Virus record (IMG/VR): IMGVR_UViG_3300011254_000007
Coordinates: 1 to 21,663 of that record
Strand: one strand, 5' to 3'
Origin: a virus
Length of the DNA stretch: 21,663 bases
A model generated the notes under the pieces. The model was not told the DNA's origin. It ran no database searches and was given only the letters and a program-made list of their open reading frames with translations. Positions 1-6,359 of this stretch are shown here, piece by piece. Position 1 is the first letter of the stretch; each line of letters begins with the position of its first letter. The position numbers and the translations under genes are program-made.

Positions 1-86
1 TGTAGATCCATTGCAAATGTTTATTCAGTGGAAATGGTAAATATCAAGTCAATTGTTCCTGATACGCGTTTATGTATTTTTTTTTT
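1..86. other. probable post-adapter read noise, not genomic
   Basis: Positions 77-86 are ten consecutive T directly before the adapter. Read on the other strand this is insert, adapter, poly-A, then 76 further bases: the usual pattern when a sequencing read runs off the end of a short library fragment. I see no ORF, repeat or signal in 1-76. Ligation chimerism with unrelated DNA is the alternative. Either way the stretch should be trimmed. Confidence 0.75.
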
Positions 87-150
87 CAAGCAGAAGACGG
101 CATACGAGATGTAGCCGTGACTGGAGTTCAGACGTGTGCTCTTCCGATCT
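87..150 (+). other. Illumina TruSeq indexed adapter (sequencing artefact)
   Basis: Positions 87-110 match the Illumina P7 flow-cell oligo (begins CAAGCAGAAGACGG, ends CGAGAT). Positions 111-116 are the index GTAGCC, the reverse complement of GGCTAC, which is TruSeq index 11. Positions 117-150 match the TruSeq read-2 primer site, ending GCTCTTCCGATCT. All 64 bases are in the order and spacing of an indexed library adapter, so this is synthetic sequence left in the assembly. It marks the contig edge; biological sequence starts at about 151. No phage gene should be drawn across it. Confidence 0.98.
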
Positions 151-151
151 A

Positions 152-214
152 GACCCTAAAATGGTTACTTGTCCACATTGTCAAACTGAATTTGATTTAA
201 GGGAACATGAGTAA
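152..214 (+). CDS. C-terminal fragment of a small Cys-motif (zinc-ribbon-like) protein, 5' truncated
   Basis: The frame open from the adapter junction reads DPKMVTCPHCQTEFDLREHE and stops at 212-214. The TCPHC pair with a following short acidic tail looks like half of a zinc ribbon or treble-clef finger. The ATG at 161 has no ribosome-binding site in the ten genuine bases before it, so I think the beginning of the gene was lost at the adapter junction and this is the C terminus of a longer protein; a 17-residue peptide starting at 161 is less likely. The frame overlaps the start of the Mom-like gene by 8 bases, consistent with translational coupling. Function unknown. Confidence 0.45.
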   Translation, partial: DPKMVTCPHCQTEFDLREHE

Positions 215-845
215 AACAAATCTTAAAATTAATTGGGCTACATATGATTCTGCTAAATATGCTTGTTTAAATTGGCATTATTCATGTGTTATCCCAGTTG
301 GAAAATTAGTTAAAATAGGTGCTTGGGAAAATGAAAAATTTATTGGTGTTGTATTATTTGGTCGAGGTGCAAATAAACATTTAGGTATGCCATATGGTTT
401 AGAACAAACTGAATGTGTTGAATTAGTTAGGATAGCTTTAAATAGACATAAAAGTTCTGTTTCAAGGATTGTATCAATAGCTTTGAAATTTTTAAAAAAG
501 AGCAACTCTAATTTAAAATTAGTAGTTTCATATGCAGACCAATCACAAGGGCATCATGGAGGCATATATCAAGCAGGAAACTGGGTTTATACAGGTGCAG
601 GAAAAGCAGATAATTTTTATATGATTAAAGGTAAATTAACACACCCAAGAACAATAGCATCTAAAGGAGTTAAACAAAATATTTATGGAGCAAAAAAATT
701 AGACCCTCATGCTTATATTGTAAAAGTTCCCGGAAAACACAGATATTTAATGCCACTAGACAAACAAACTAAAAATGATATTATGAAATTATCAAAACCA
801 TATCCAAAGCGTGTAAAGCAGGCGATGAATGATATCCCATCATAA
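207..845 (+). CDS. Mom-like DNA modification protein (GNAT-fold acyltransferase family)
   Basis: This 212-residue protein resembles the phage Mu Mom family, which modifies adenine in phage DNA to a carbamoylmethyl (momamide) form and so protects it from host restriction enzymes. Visible family signature: residues 107-130 contain VVSYADQSQGHHGGIYQAGNWVYTG-type sequence, i.e. the YAD-x-x-x-GH-x-G-x-IYQA-x-NW-x-Y-x-G pattern typical of Mom homologues; upstream, ECVELVRIAL (69-78) fits the preceding conserved strand-helix. The start is ATG 207, preceded by AAGGGA at 199-204 and overlapping the previous frame by 8 bases. It lies just ahead of the terminase genes, a position where Mom homologues occur in other phages and suited to modifying DNA before packaging. 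No Com-like translational regulator is visible, but the truncated Cys-motif ORF directly upstream is a position where one could sit (Mu Com is a small zinc-binding protein encoded just before mom). The family assignment is strong; the exact chemical modification is inferred. Confidence 0.82.
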   Translation: MSKTNLKINWATYDSAKYACLNWHYSCVIPVGKLVKIGAWENEKFIGVVLFGRGANKHLGMPYGLEQTECVELVRIALNRHKSSVSRIVSIALKFLKKSNSNLKLVVSYADQSQGHHGGIYQAGNWVYTGAGKADNFYMIKGKLTHPRTIASKGVKQNIYGAKKLDPHAYIVKVPGKHRYLMPLDKQTKNDIMKLSKPYPKRVKQAMNDIPS

Positions 846-951
846 CAGCGGTAGTGCGACACTAACCTACACGCTCCAAAAATTTATTGAAAATATAATA
901 AAAATCCCATATCAATAAAAGTACCTTAACTCAAAGGGGAAAAAGAGGATT
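846..951. other. 106-base spacer with possible hairpin and weak -10-like element
   Basis: This is the longest gap between genes. Right after the mom-like stop there is an inverted repeat: GCGGTAG (848-854) can pair with CTACACGC (867-874) with one bulged base, or alternatively TAGTG (852-856) with CACTA (860-864). No T tract follows, so it is not a clear intrinsic terminator. A TATAAT lies at 894-899 but no convincing -35 hexamer stands 16-18 bases upstream. AGAGGA at 944-949 is the ribosome-binding site of the small terminase gene. A promoter here would make sense for a late operon but is not demonstrated. Confidence 0.35.
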
Positions 952-1254
952 ATGGCAAGACCAAAAAAATATAATATAGATACAGAACAATTAACTAAAT
1001 TAGCTACATTAGGTTGCACCAACATAGAAATGGCAGACTTTTTTGGTTGTTCAGCAGACTTATTAGAAAAGAGTTATTCGGAATTTATTACAAAAGGGAA
1101 AGCTAATCTAAAAATAAGGCTTAGACAGTTACAATGGCAATCAGCAACTAAGGGAAATGTAACTATGCAAATATTCTTAGGAAAGAATTTATTAGGTCAA
1201 CAAGATAGGATTGAAGAAACACAACTTGAAGAGCCACTTCCTTGGAATAGTTAA
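952..1254 (+). CDS. terS: terminase small subunit
   Basis: A 100-residue protein with an N-terminal helix-turn-helix: residues about 12-42 read LTKLATLGCTNIEMADFFGC and continue with SADLLEKSY, the 'GCT-x-x-E(I/M)A-x-x-FGCS' pattern seen in many phage small terminases. It should recognise the packaging site on concatemeric phage DNA and regulate the large subunit. It starts at ATG 952 behind AGAGGA, and its stop overlaps the large-subunit start by one base (TAATG). At 100 residues it is shorter than classical small terminases (about 140-180), leaving little room after the helical middle for an extended C terminus. Its position immediately before a clear large terminase makes the call secure even though the sequence is divergent. 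Confidence 0.8.
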   Translation: MARPKKYNIDTEQLTKLATLGCTNIEMADFFGCSADLLEKSYSEFITKGKANLKIRLRQLQWQSATKGNVTMQIFLGKNLLGQQDRIEETQLEEPLPWNS

Positions 1255-2471
1255 TGCCATTAACAAAACCACAAAAAGAAGTAATAGATAATAATTCAAG
1301 GTTTAGAGTATTAATAACTGGCAGAAGATTTGGCAAAACATATTTAGCTATTAATGAGTTAGCTAAGTTTGCAAGTAAATCAAATCAAAAAGTGTGGTAT
1401 GTTGCTCCTACTTATAGACAAGCAAAACAAATATGTTGGACTGAATTAAAAGATAGATTAATAGCCCATAAATGGGTTAAGAACGTCAATAATAGTGATT
1501 TAACAATAACACTTAAAAACAATTCTAAAATAACTTTAAGAGGTGCAGATAATGAACAATCCCTTAGAGGTGTTGGTTTAGATTTTATAGTTTTAGATGA
1601 GTTCGCAGATATACATAAAGAAGCATGGTATGAAGTATTAAGACCAACACTTTCAGATACAGGTGGTCATGCTTTGTTTTGTGGAAGTCCTAGAGGATTT
1701 GGTAACTGGTCATATGAGTTATTTAAACAAGGTGAAACTAATAAAGATTGGAATAGTTTTAAATATACAACTTTAGAGGGTGGTCAAGTCTCAGATGAGG
1801 AAATAGAACAGGCTAAACAGGATTTGGATATAAGAACATTTCAGCAGGAATATGAGGCTACTTTTGTTAATTATTCTGGAATGATTTATTACAATTTTAA
1901 CAGACAAAAAAATATTATAGATAAATTTGATAAAGAATACCCAGTATTACATATTGGATTAGATTTTAACGTAGACCCAATGACTGCTGTTGTTTGTTAC
2001 ATAGAAAGAGAAATCATAATTGTAATTGATGAAATACAAATCTATTCATCAAATACCCAAGAAATGTGTGAAGAAATCAGAAATAGATACAAAAATAAAA
2101 AGATAGTTGTTTACCCAGACCCTAGTGCTAGGCAAAGAAAAACCTCTGCAGGTGGATTTACTGACATAAGTATATTGAAAAATGCAGGATTTGATGTAAA
2201 ATGTAGAAATACAGCACCTCTTGTGAGGGATAGGATTAACTCAGTTAATTCAAAACTTAAAAATGTTAATGGTAAAAATAATCTGTTTATTCTAAAATCT
2301 TGCAAAAATGTAATAAAAAGCATAGAAAGACAGATATACAAAGAGGGAACACATATACCAGATAAGGATAGTGGATACGACCACATGAATGATGCTCTTG
2401 GGTATTTAGTTGAGTTTAATTTTCCCCTTAGACGGAATTTTGTTGCAAGCCCTCCTAAGAGGTGGAGTTGA
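1254..2471 (+). CDS. terL: terminase large subunit (packaging ATPase and nuclease)
   Basis: This 405-residue protein powers DNA translocation into the prohead and cuts the concatemer. The ATPase domain shows Walker A TGRRFGKT (22-29), an adenine-side strand VWYVAPTYRQAKQ (47-59), Walker B FIVLDEFA (111-118, with D115 and the catalytic E116) and the coupling motif CGSP (143-146). The RNase H-like nuclease domain begins with GLDFNVDP (235-242, metal ligand D237), continues with YPDPS (287-291, D289) and ends with DHMNDALGY (376-384). All key acidic residues are present, so the enzyme looks active. The length is normal to slightly short for the family. The gene overlaps the small subunit by one base and the portal ATG by one base. 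Confidence 0.96.
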   Translation: MPLTKPQKEVIDNNSRFRVLITGRRFGKTYLAINELAKFASKSNQKVWYVAPTYRQAKQICWTELKDRLIAHKWVKNVNNSDLTITLKNNSKITLRGADNEQSLRGVGLDFIVLDEFADIHKEAWYEVLRPTLSDTGGHALFCGSPRGFGNWSYELFKQGETNKDWNSFKYTTLEGGQVSDEEIEQAKQDLDIRTFQQEYEATFVNYSGMIYYNFNRQKNIIDKFDKEYPVLHIGLDFNVDPMTAVVCYIEREIIIVIDEIQIYSSNTQEMCEEIRNRYKNKKIVVYPDPSARQRKTSAGGFTDISILKNAGFDVKCRNTAPLVRDRINSVNSKLKNVNGKNNLFILKSCKNVIKSIERQIYKEGTHIPDKDSGYDHMNDALGYLVEFNFPLRRNFVASPPKRWS

Positions 2472-3889
2472 TGAACAAGGAATTTCTACACAATAAACAT
2501 GATTTATGGCATCAAAATATATCTAACTGGGAGTTTTATATTCGCAGTTACTTAGGTGGTAATGATTATAAAAATGGCTATTATCTTCATAGATATATAT
2601 TAGAAACGCCAGAAGAATATGACCAAAGAGTAAGGCATACACCAGTAGATAATCATTGTAAGAATGTTGTGCAGATATACACTAGTTTCCTTTGGCGAGT
2701 GCCACCTTCAAGAGATTATGGCGATTTAGATGGTGACCCACAATTAGCTTCATTTATAGAAGACGCTGACTTAGATGGTAGAAACTTTAATACTGTGATG
2801 CGAGAAGTTCAGATGAACGCTAGTATTTATGGTAATTGTTGGGTAGTAATTGATAAACCTCAGTCTAATGCTAAAACAAGAGCCGAAGAATTAGCTCAAG
2901 ACATAAGACCTTATGTTTCAATATATACACCAGAGAATATTGTTAACTGGAATTATAAAAGGTCAGCAAGTGGTAGGTTTTATTTAGATTTATTGGTTGT
3001 CATAGAAGATGTTAATTCAGAAAGAGCAATCATTAAAGTTTTTACTGAGGAAAGTATACTTACATATGAGTTTGAGGACTACACAGAAGAATATACAGAC
3101 AAAGAACCTAAACTAATTGAGGAAGTACCAAATGCTATAGGGGTTATTCCTGCAGTTAATGTTTATAATTTAAGAGGTGCTAAAAGACCTATAGGTATAA
3201 GTGATTTGGCTGATGTAGCTTATTTACAGCAATCTATTTATAATGATTACTCAGAAAAAGAACAATTAATTAGATTAGCTAATCACCCTAGTTTAGTAAA
3301 AACACCTAATGTAGAAGCTAGTGCAGGGGCAGGTGCTATCATAGAAATACCAGAGGATTTAGATTCAGCTTTAAAACCTTACATTATCCAACCTAGTGGT
3401 CAAAACCTAGAGGGTATTATGAAGTGCATACAAACAAAAGTTGATGCTATTGATAGAATAACACACATGGGTTCAGTAAGAGCTACAGGTTCACAAATAG
3501 CAAGTGGTATAGCCTTACAAACAGAGTTTCAGTTATTAAATGCTAGATTATCAGAAAAAGCCGATTATTTAGAAAATGCAGAAGAACAAATATGGGATTT
3601 ATTTGCTAAATGGCAAGATAAACAATGGAATGGCTCAGTAAATTATCCAGATACATTTGATATTAGAGATTGGGCTAATGATTTACAATACTTACAAATG
3701 GCTAAAGCTAGTGGCATAAAATCAGAAACCTTTAACAAAGAAATAGATAAGCAAATAGCTGAGGCAGTCATAGATGATAATGAAACTATGAAAACAATTA
3801 ACGATGAAATAGATGCTACCAGAACTGTTAGAGGTCAATTCCAAACAACAGAAGTAGAAGGGCAAACAGTTGGCGAAGAAGAAAGTTAG
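2471..3889 (+). CDS. portal protein
   Basis: A 472-residue portal protein, the dodecameric ring at the capsid vertex through which DNA is packaged and to which the connector attaches. Evidence is its position directly after the large terminase, its length, the N-terminal region with YLGGNDYKNG, the helical NHCKNVVQIYTSFLWR segment, and the C-terminal helical part rich in Gln and Asn (RATGSQIASGIALQTEFQLL) leading to an acidic tail, similar in layout to SPP1 gp6-type/DUF4055-type portals. I take ATG 2471 as the start, since it overlaps the terminase stop (TGATG) and has AGAGGTGGAG just upstream; an in-frame GTG at 2462 would add three residues but lies within that Shine-Dalgarno stretch. The last 20 bases overlap the next small gene. 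Confidence 0.88.
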   Translation: MNKEFLHNKHDLWHQNISNWEFYIRSYLGGNDYKNGYYLHRYILETPEEYDQRVRHTPVDNHCKNVVQIYTSFLWRVPPSRDYGDLDGDPQLASFIEDADLDGRNFNTVMREVQMNASIYGNCWVVIDKPQSNAKTRAEELAQDIRPYVSIYTPENIVNWNYKRSASGRFYLDLLVVIEDVNSERAIIKVFTEESILTYEFEDYTEEYTDKEPKLIEEVPNAIGVIPAVNVYNLRGAKRPIGISDLADVAYLQQSIYNDYSEKEQLIRLANHPSLVKTPNVEASAGAGAIIEIPEDLDSALKPYIIQPSGQNLEGIMKCIQTKVDAIDRITHMGSVRATGSQIASGIALQTEFQLLNARLSEKADYLENAEEQIWDLFAKWQDKQWNGSVNYPDTFDIRDWANDLQYLQMAKASGIKSETFNKEIDKQIAEAVIDDNETMKTINDEIDATRTVRGQFQTTEVEGQTVGEEES

Positions 3890-4052
3890 AAAAGTACCTA
3901 AAGATAAAAAAACGAAGATACCTAAAAAATATTTATCTGGGTTAAAGGGTGCTAAAAGAAATGAAAGAGCTAGGCTTATAAAGCAAGTAAGCAGATTGTA
4001 TAAATCTGGTGCAAGAATACCTTTAGCTTTGTTAAAAAGGAGAACTGGCTAA
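3870..4052 (+). CDS. very basic 60-residue protein, unknown function
   Basis: A small Lys/Arg-rich protein (by my count 15 Lys and 8 Arg against one Asp and one Glu). The N terminus is MAKKKVRKVPKDKKTKIPKK, followed by a predicted helical part with SGLKGAKRNERARLIKQ. The only possible start is TTG at 3870, because no other ATG, GTG or TTG in the frame would leave a sensible product; AGAAGGG lies about 7 bases upstream. It overlaps the portal end by 20 bases and the next gene by one. It is the first of three basic small proteins around the portal-minor head region. Proteins of this style occur beside structural genes of marine phages. Whether it is a virion component or binds DNA is not known. 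Confidence 0.68.
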   Translation: MAKKKVRKVPKDKKTKIPKKYLSGLKGAKRNERARLIKQVSRLYKSGARIPLALLKRRTG

Positions 4053-4321
4053 TGGCTGTAAAAAGAAAACCATTATCTGCTATAACTCTCAAAACATTAA
4101 AGGCTAAGGCTAAAAAATCTAAACTATTTAATTTAGCTGATTTAAAAGCATCATTTCGTAGAGGACAAGGAGCTTTTTTGTCTGGTGGAAGTAGACCTAA
4201 AATACCTATGCAAGCGTGGGCTATGGCTAGAGTAAATAAATTAATAAGCAAAGGTAGGTCTGGAACATTTGATAAAGATATTATTTCAAGGGCTAGTAAA
4301 AGAAAGAGGAAAAAGAAATGA
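4052..4321 (+). CDS. basic 89-residue conserved phage protein, unknown function
   Basis: Net charge is about +24 (18 Lys and 9 Arg against 3 Asp). The central region FRRGQGAFLSGGSRPKIPMQ followed by AWAMARVNKLISKG resembles a family of small phage proteins with the pattern 'RG-x-GA-(5-8 residues)-SRP-...-W-A-x-ARVN-x-(F/L)'. From memory this is a DUF5824-like family, a label that needs a profile search. The protein ends in KRKRKKK. It starts at ATG 4052, which shares the A of the previous TAA, and ends overlapping the next start by four bases (ATGA), indicating coupled translation. Function unknown; the conserved aromatic-basic core suggests a folded domain, not just a charged tail. Confidence 0.72.
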   Translation: MAVKRKPLSAITLKTLKAKAKKSKLFNLADLKASFRRGQGAFLSGGSRPKIPMQAWAMARVNKLISKGRSGTFDKDIISRASKRKRKKK

Positions 4322-5031
4322 CTTTTGCAAGTATCAATAATGCCCCTTTTGGCTTGGCTTTACAGCAAGGTTTAGTTAATCGGTTTAGTGGTATTCATAA
4401 GTTTGGACTTAATACTGCTGTTGGTACATCTTTTGAAACTATATGGGATGGCAATAATACTTACACATATCCATCTTCAGCAGGAACAGCCACAGCTACC
4501 TCAAGTAATACTGGTGCTGATAATAACGGAACAGTAGAAATACAAGGATTAGATGAAAATTATGACTTGGCTACAGAAACATTAACAATAGGTGGTAGTG
4601 CAGGAACAATTACATTTAGCAGGGTATTTAGAGCAATAATGAAGACTGCTAATACAGGTACTGCCAATGTTGGTGATATATCTATTACAGTTTCATCAAC
4701 TATAGTAGCAAAGATAACAGCTACCTATGGGCAAACCTTAATGTGTGTTTATACAGTCCCTAGAAACTATGTAGCCTATCTTATGCAATTAGACGTAGGT
4801 AGTTCTAAAGATTTGGAAAATGAAATCAAATTTATGACAAAAGAAATATCTAATGGTAATGTCTGGAGAACTAAAGCATTTATAACAACTAGAGGTGGAT
4901 TTATAGAAAAGAATTATGTTGTTCCAGTTAAGATAGAAGAAAAAACAGATATTGAGTTACAGGGCAAAGCTAGTGCAAATTCTGCTATATCAGCAGGTTT
5001 TGAGCTTGTTTTACAAGATAAAAATGAGTGA
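4318..5031 (+). CDS. beta-rich phage structural protein (decoration or fibre-like), function unknown
   Basis: A 237-residue protein with few charges, many Thr/Ser/Gly and alternating hydrophobic residues, consistent with all-beta architecture. The N terminus APFGLALQQGLVNR, then HKFGLNTAVGTSFETIWDG, and later FSRVFRA and GQTLMCVYTVPRNYVAYLMQ, recall a structural-protein family I associate with marine phages (glycine-rich 'KFG-N' start, 'ETIWDGG' segment, 'TVP' strand, late 'DIEL' strand). There is no enzyme motif, signal peptide or membrane segment. It sits in the head module between portal and scaffold genes, so a head decoration, head fibre or vertex role is more likely than a tail role. 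Its start ATG overlaps the previous stop (ATGA), and its own stop overlaps the zinc-ribbon gene by 8 bases. Confidence 0.7.
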   Translation: MTFASINNAPFGLALQQGLVNRFSGIHKFGLNTAVGTSFETIWDGNNTYTYPSSAGTATATSSNTGADNNGTVEIQGLDENYDLATETLTIGGSAGTITFSRVFRAIMKTANTGTANVGDISITVSSTIVAKITATYGQTLMCVYTVPRNYVAYLMQLDVGSSKDLENEIKFMTKEISNGNVWRTKAFITTRGGFIEKNYVVPVKIEEKTDIELQGKASANSAISAGFELVLQDKNE

Positions 5032-5170
5032 TGATATAAATTATATAATATGTCCTAGATGTAAAACATATGCGAAAGAAACAGAGCTTAAAGATGTTTA
5101 TAAATGTATTGGTTGTGGTTTAATAATTAACGAAAGATTAGACGATAGGAAAGAAGATGGCAAAGTATAG
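5024..5170 (+). CDS. 48-residue zinc-ribbon protein
   Basis: Two Cys pairs, CPRC (residues 10-13) and CIGC (28-31), separated by 14 residues, form a minimal zinc ribbon; the rest is short and charged (MSDDINYII at the start, ERLDDRKEDGKV at the end). I place the start at ATG 5024: it overlaps the preceding stop and is the first Met of the zinc-binding unit; an earlier ATG in the same frame (4952) would read through the end of the structural gene in another frame. The gene overlaps the next start by 14 bases. Function unknown; small ribbons of this kind may bind nucleic acid or protein. Confidence in a translated gene is good because of the Cys spacing and the coupled layout. Confidence 0.68.
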   Translation: MSDDINYIICPRCKTYAKETELKDVYKCIGCGLIINERLDDRKEDGKV

Positions 5171-5444
5171 AGGTAAAGAAGTAAAGCTAAATAAACCTTT
5201 TAGGCTATCTACTGCTGAATCTAAACGTAAAAAGTTTGGTGTTTATGTAAAAAACAAAGCTACTGGAAATGTTAAAAAGGTAACATTTGGTGCTAGAGGT
5301 ATGTCTATTAAAAAGAATATACCTGCAAGGCAAAAATCTTTCCTAGCTCGTATGGGTGGCGTTTTAAAAGAAGTAAAAGGGCAAAAAACTCTAAGTCCTG
5401 CATATTGGTCTATAAGGGCATGGAAAAAAGACTTTCCATTATGA
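5157..5444 (+). CDS. basic 95-residue conserved phage protein, unknown function
   Basis: The third basic small protein of the cassette (net charge about +22). Its core KKFGVYVKNKATGNVKKVTF followed by GARGMSIKKNIPARQKSFLAR and ending AYWSIRAWKKDFPL matches my recollection of a widespread marine phage family in which 'KKF-x-VYV-x-NK-x-TGNVKKV-x-FG' is followed by 'RKSFRARH-x-C' and a C-terminal 'ARYWSC-x-x-W'. In this copy the Cys and His positions are replaced (SFLARMGG and AYWSIRAW), so any metal or disulfide role of those residues is lost. It starts at ATG 5157 behind AGGAAAGA; the stop is followed 3 bases later by the minor head gene. Probably virion-associated, by context only. Confidence 0.72.
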   Translation: MAKYRGKEVKLNKPFRLSTAESKRKKFGVYVKNKATGNVKKVTFGARGMSIKKNIPARQKSFLARMGGVLKEVKGQKTLSPAYWSIRAWKKDFPL

Positions 5445-5447
5445 TAA

Positions 5448-6350
5448 ATGTCCAGAATATTAGATAAATTAGCTGACCAACATGAAGAACGAATTATAAA
5501 TGTTTTATATCGTTTAGAAGAAGATGTTATCAAAGAAGTAACTAGAGCCACTAAAGGGGAATTAGTTTCTCAAAGATTAGCAATACAGCTACAGCCAAAA
5601 ATCAGAACACTTATTGAATCTACATTTTTAAATGAAGCTGATTTAATTATTAATGAGGAATACAATAAAATAGCAAAAGTTGTATTAGATACTTTTGGCG
5701 AGATGCCTATTCCCAATAAATTTAAATCTTTAACAGAAGTTGACTTGGCTACAATTAATGCTCTTAAAACTCAGACATTTAGTGGTTTTGAGGATATAGC
5801 TGAAAGGTTTTTAAAAGTTATAAATGATGAGGTTTATCAAAGCACAATAGCAGGAAGACCTTTTGAGGATATGGTCAAGAATATTAGACAGCATATTAAT
5901 GGCATTTATCAACAATCAAACACTCGTGAAATAAATGAATTAGTTGATTTTATTAACGAGAATAAATTTGATAATGCTAAAAAAACCCAAGTTGATGAAG
6001 CGATAAGTAAACTGCATACACAATATGCATCAGATAGAGCAGGGAATAACCTTAGAAGATATGCAAGCCAAATAGCTCATGACTCAGTTATGCAGTTTCA
6101 TGGACAATTTACAGTATCTAAAGCTAAAGAAGCAGGATTAGAACATTATAGGTATACTGGCACATTAGTGAGGGATAGTAGACCTTTCTGTCAGACTATG
6201 CTAAATAAGGTATTAACCGAAAAAGAAATTCGGGATATTTGGAATAACCAAGCGTGGGCAGGCAAATCTACTGGAGACCCTTTTATAGTTAGAGGTGGAT
6301 ATAGATGCCGACATACTTGGATTCCCACCAACCCAGATTGGGATATATAG
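5448..6350 (+). CDS. minor head protein (SPP1 gp7 / Mu gpF-like morphogenesis protein)
   Basis: A 300-residue mostly helical protein with a conserved C-terminal domain. Residues 229-300 carry HYRYTGTLVRDSRPFCQ, then GDPFIVRGGYRCRHTWIP; C248, C287 and H289 are the likely zinc-binding residues of the Mu gpF-like head morphogenesis domain. The family binds the portal or the incoming DNA end and is needed for correct head assembly or ejection; a few copies are in each virion. Its place between portal and scaffold/capsid genes is the standard order. The start is ATG 5448, three bases after the previous stop, and the gene ends 9 bases before the scaffold gene. There is no fusion to a toxin or protease domain. 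Confidence 0.84.
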   Translation: MSRILDKLADQHEERIINVLYRLEEDVIKEVTRATKGELVSQRLAIQLQPKIRTLIESTFLNEADLIINEEYNKIAKVVLDTFGEMPIPNKFKSLTEVDLATINALKTQTFSGFEDIAERFLKVINDEVYQSTIAGRPFEDMVKNIRQHINGIYQQSNTREINELVDFINENKFDNAKKTQVDEAISKLHTQYASDRAGNNLRRYASQIAHDSVMQFHGQFTVSKAKEAGLEHYRYTGTLVRDSRPFCQTMLNKVLTEKEIRDIWNNQAWAGKSTGDPFIVRGGYRCRHTWIPTNPDWDI

Positions 6351-6359
6351 GAGACTAAA

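Noticed and set aside
894-899. TATAAT in the spacer before the small terminase gene as a firm promoter
   Set aside because: No acceptable -35 hexamer at 16-18 bases spacing. Kept only as a remark in the spacer entry.
4952-5023. Longer version of the zinc-ribbon protein starting at 4952
   Set aside because: The extra 24 residues are just the structural gene read in another frame and do not look like a protein segment. ATG 5024 starts the Cys unit and overlaps the stop in the usual way.
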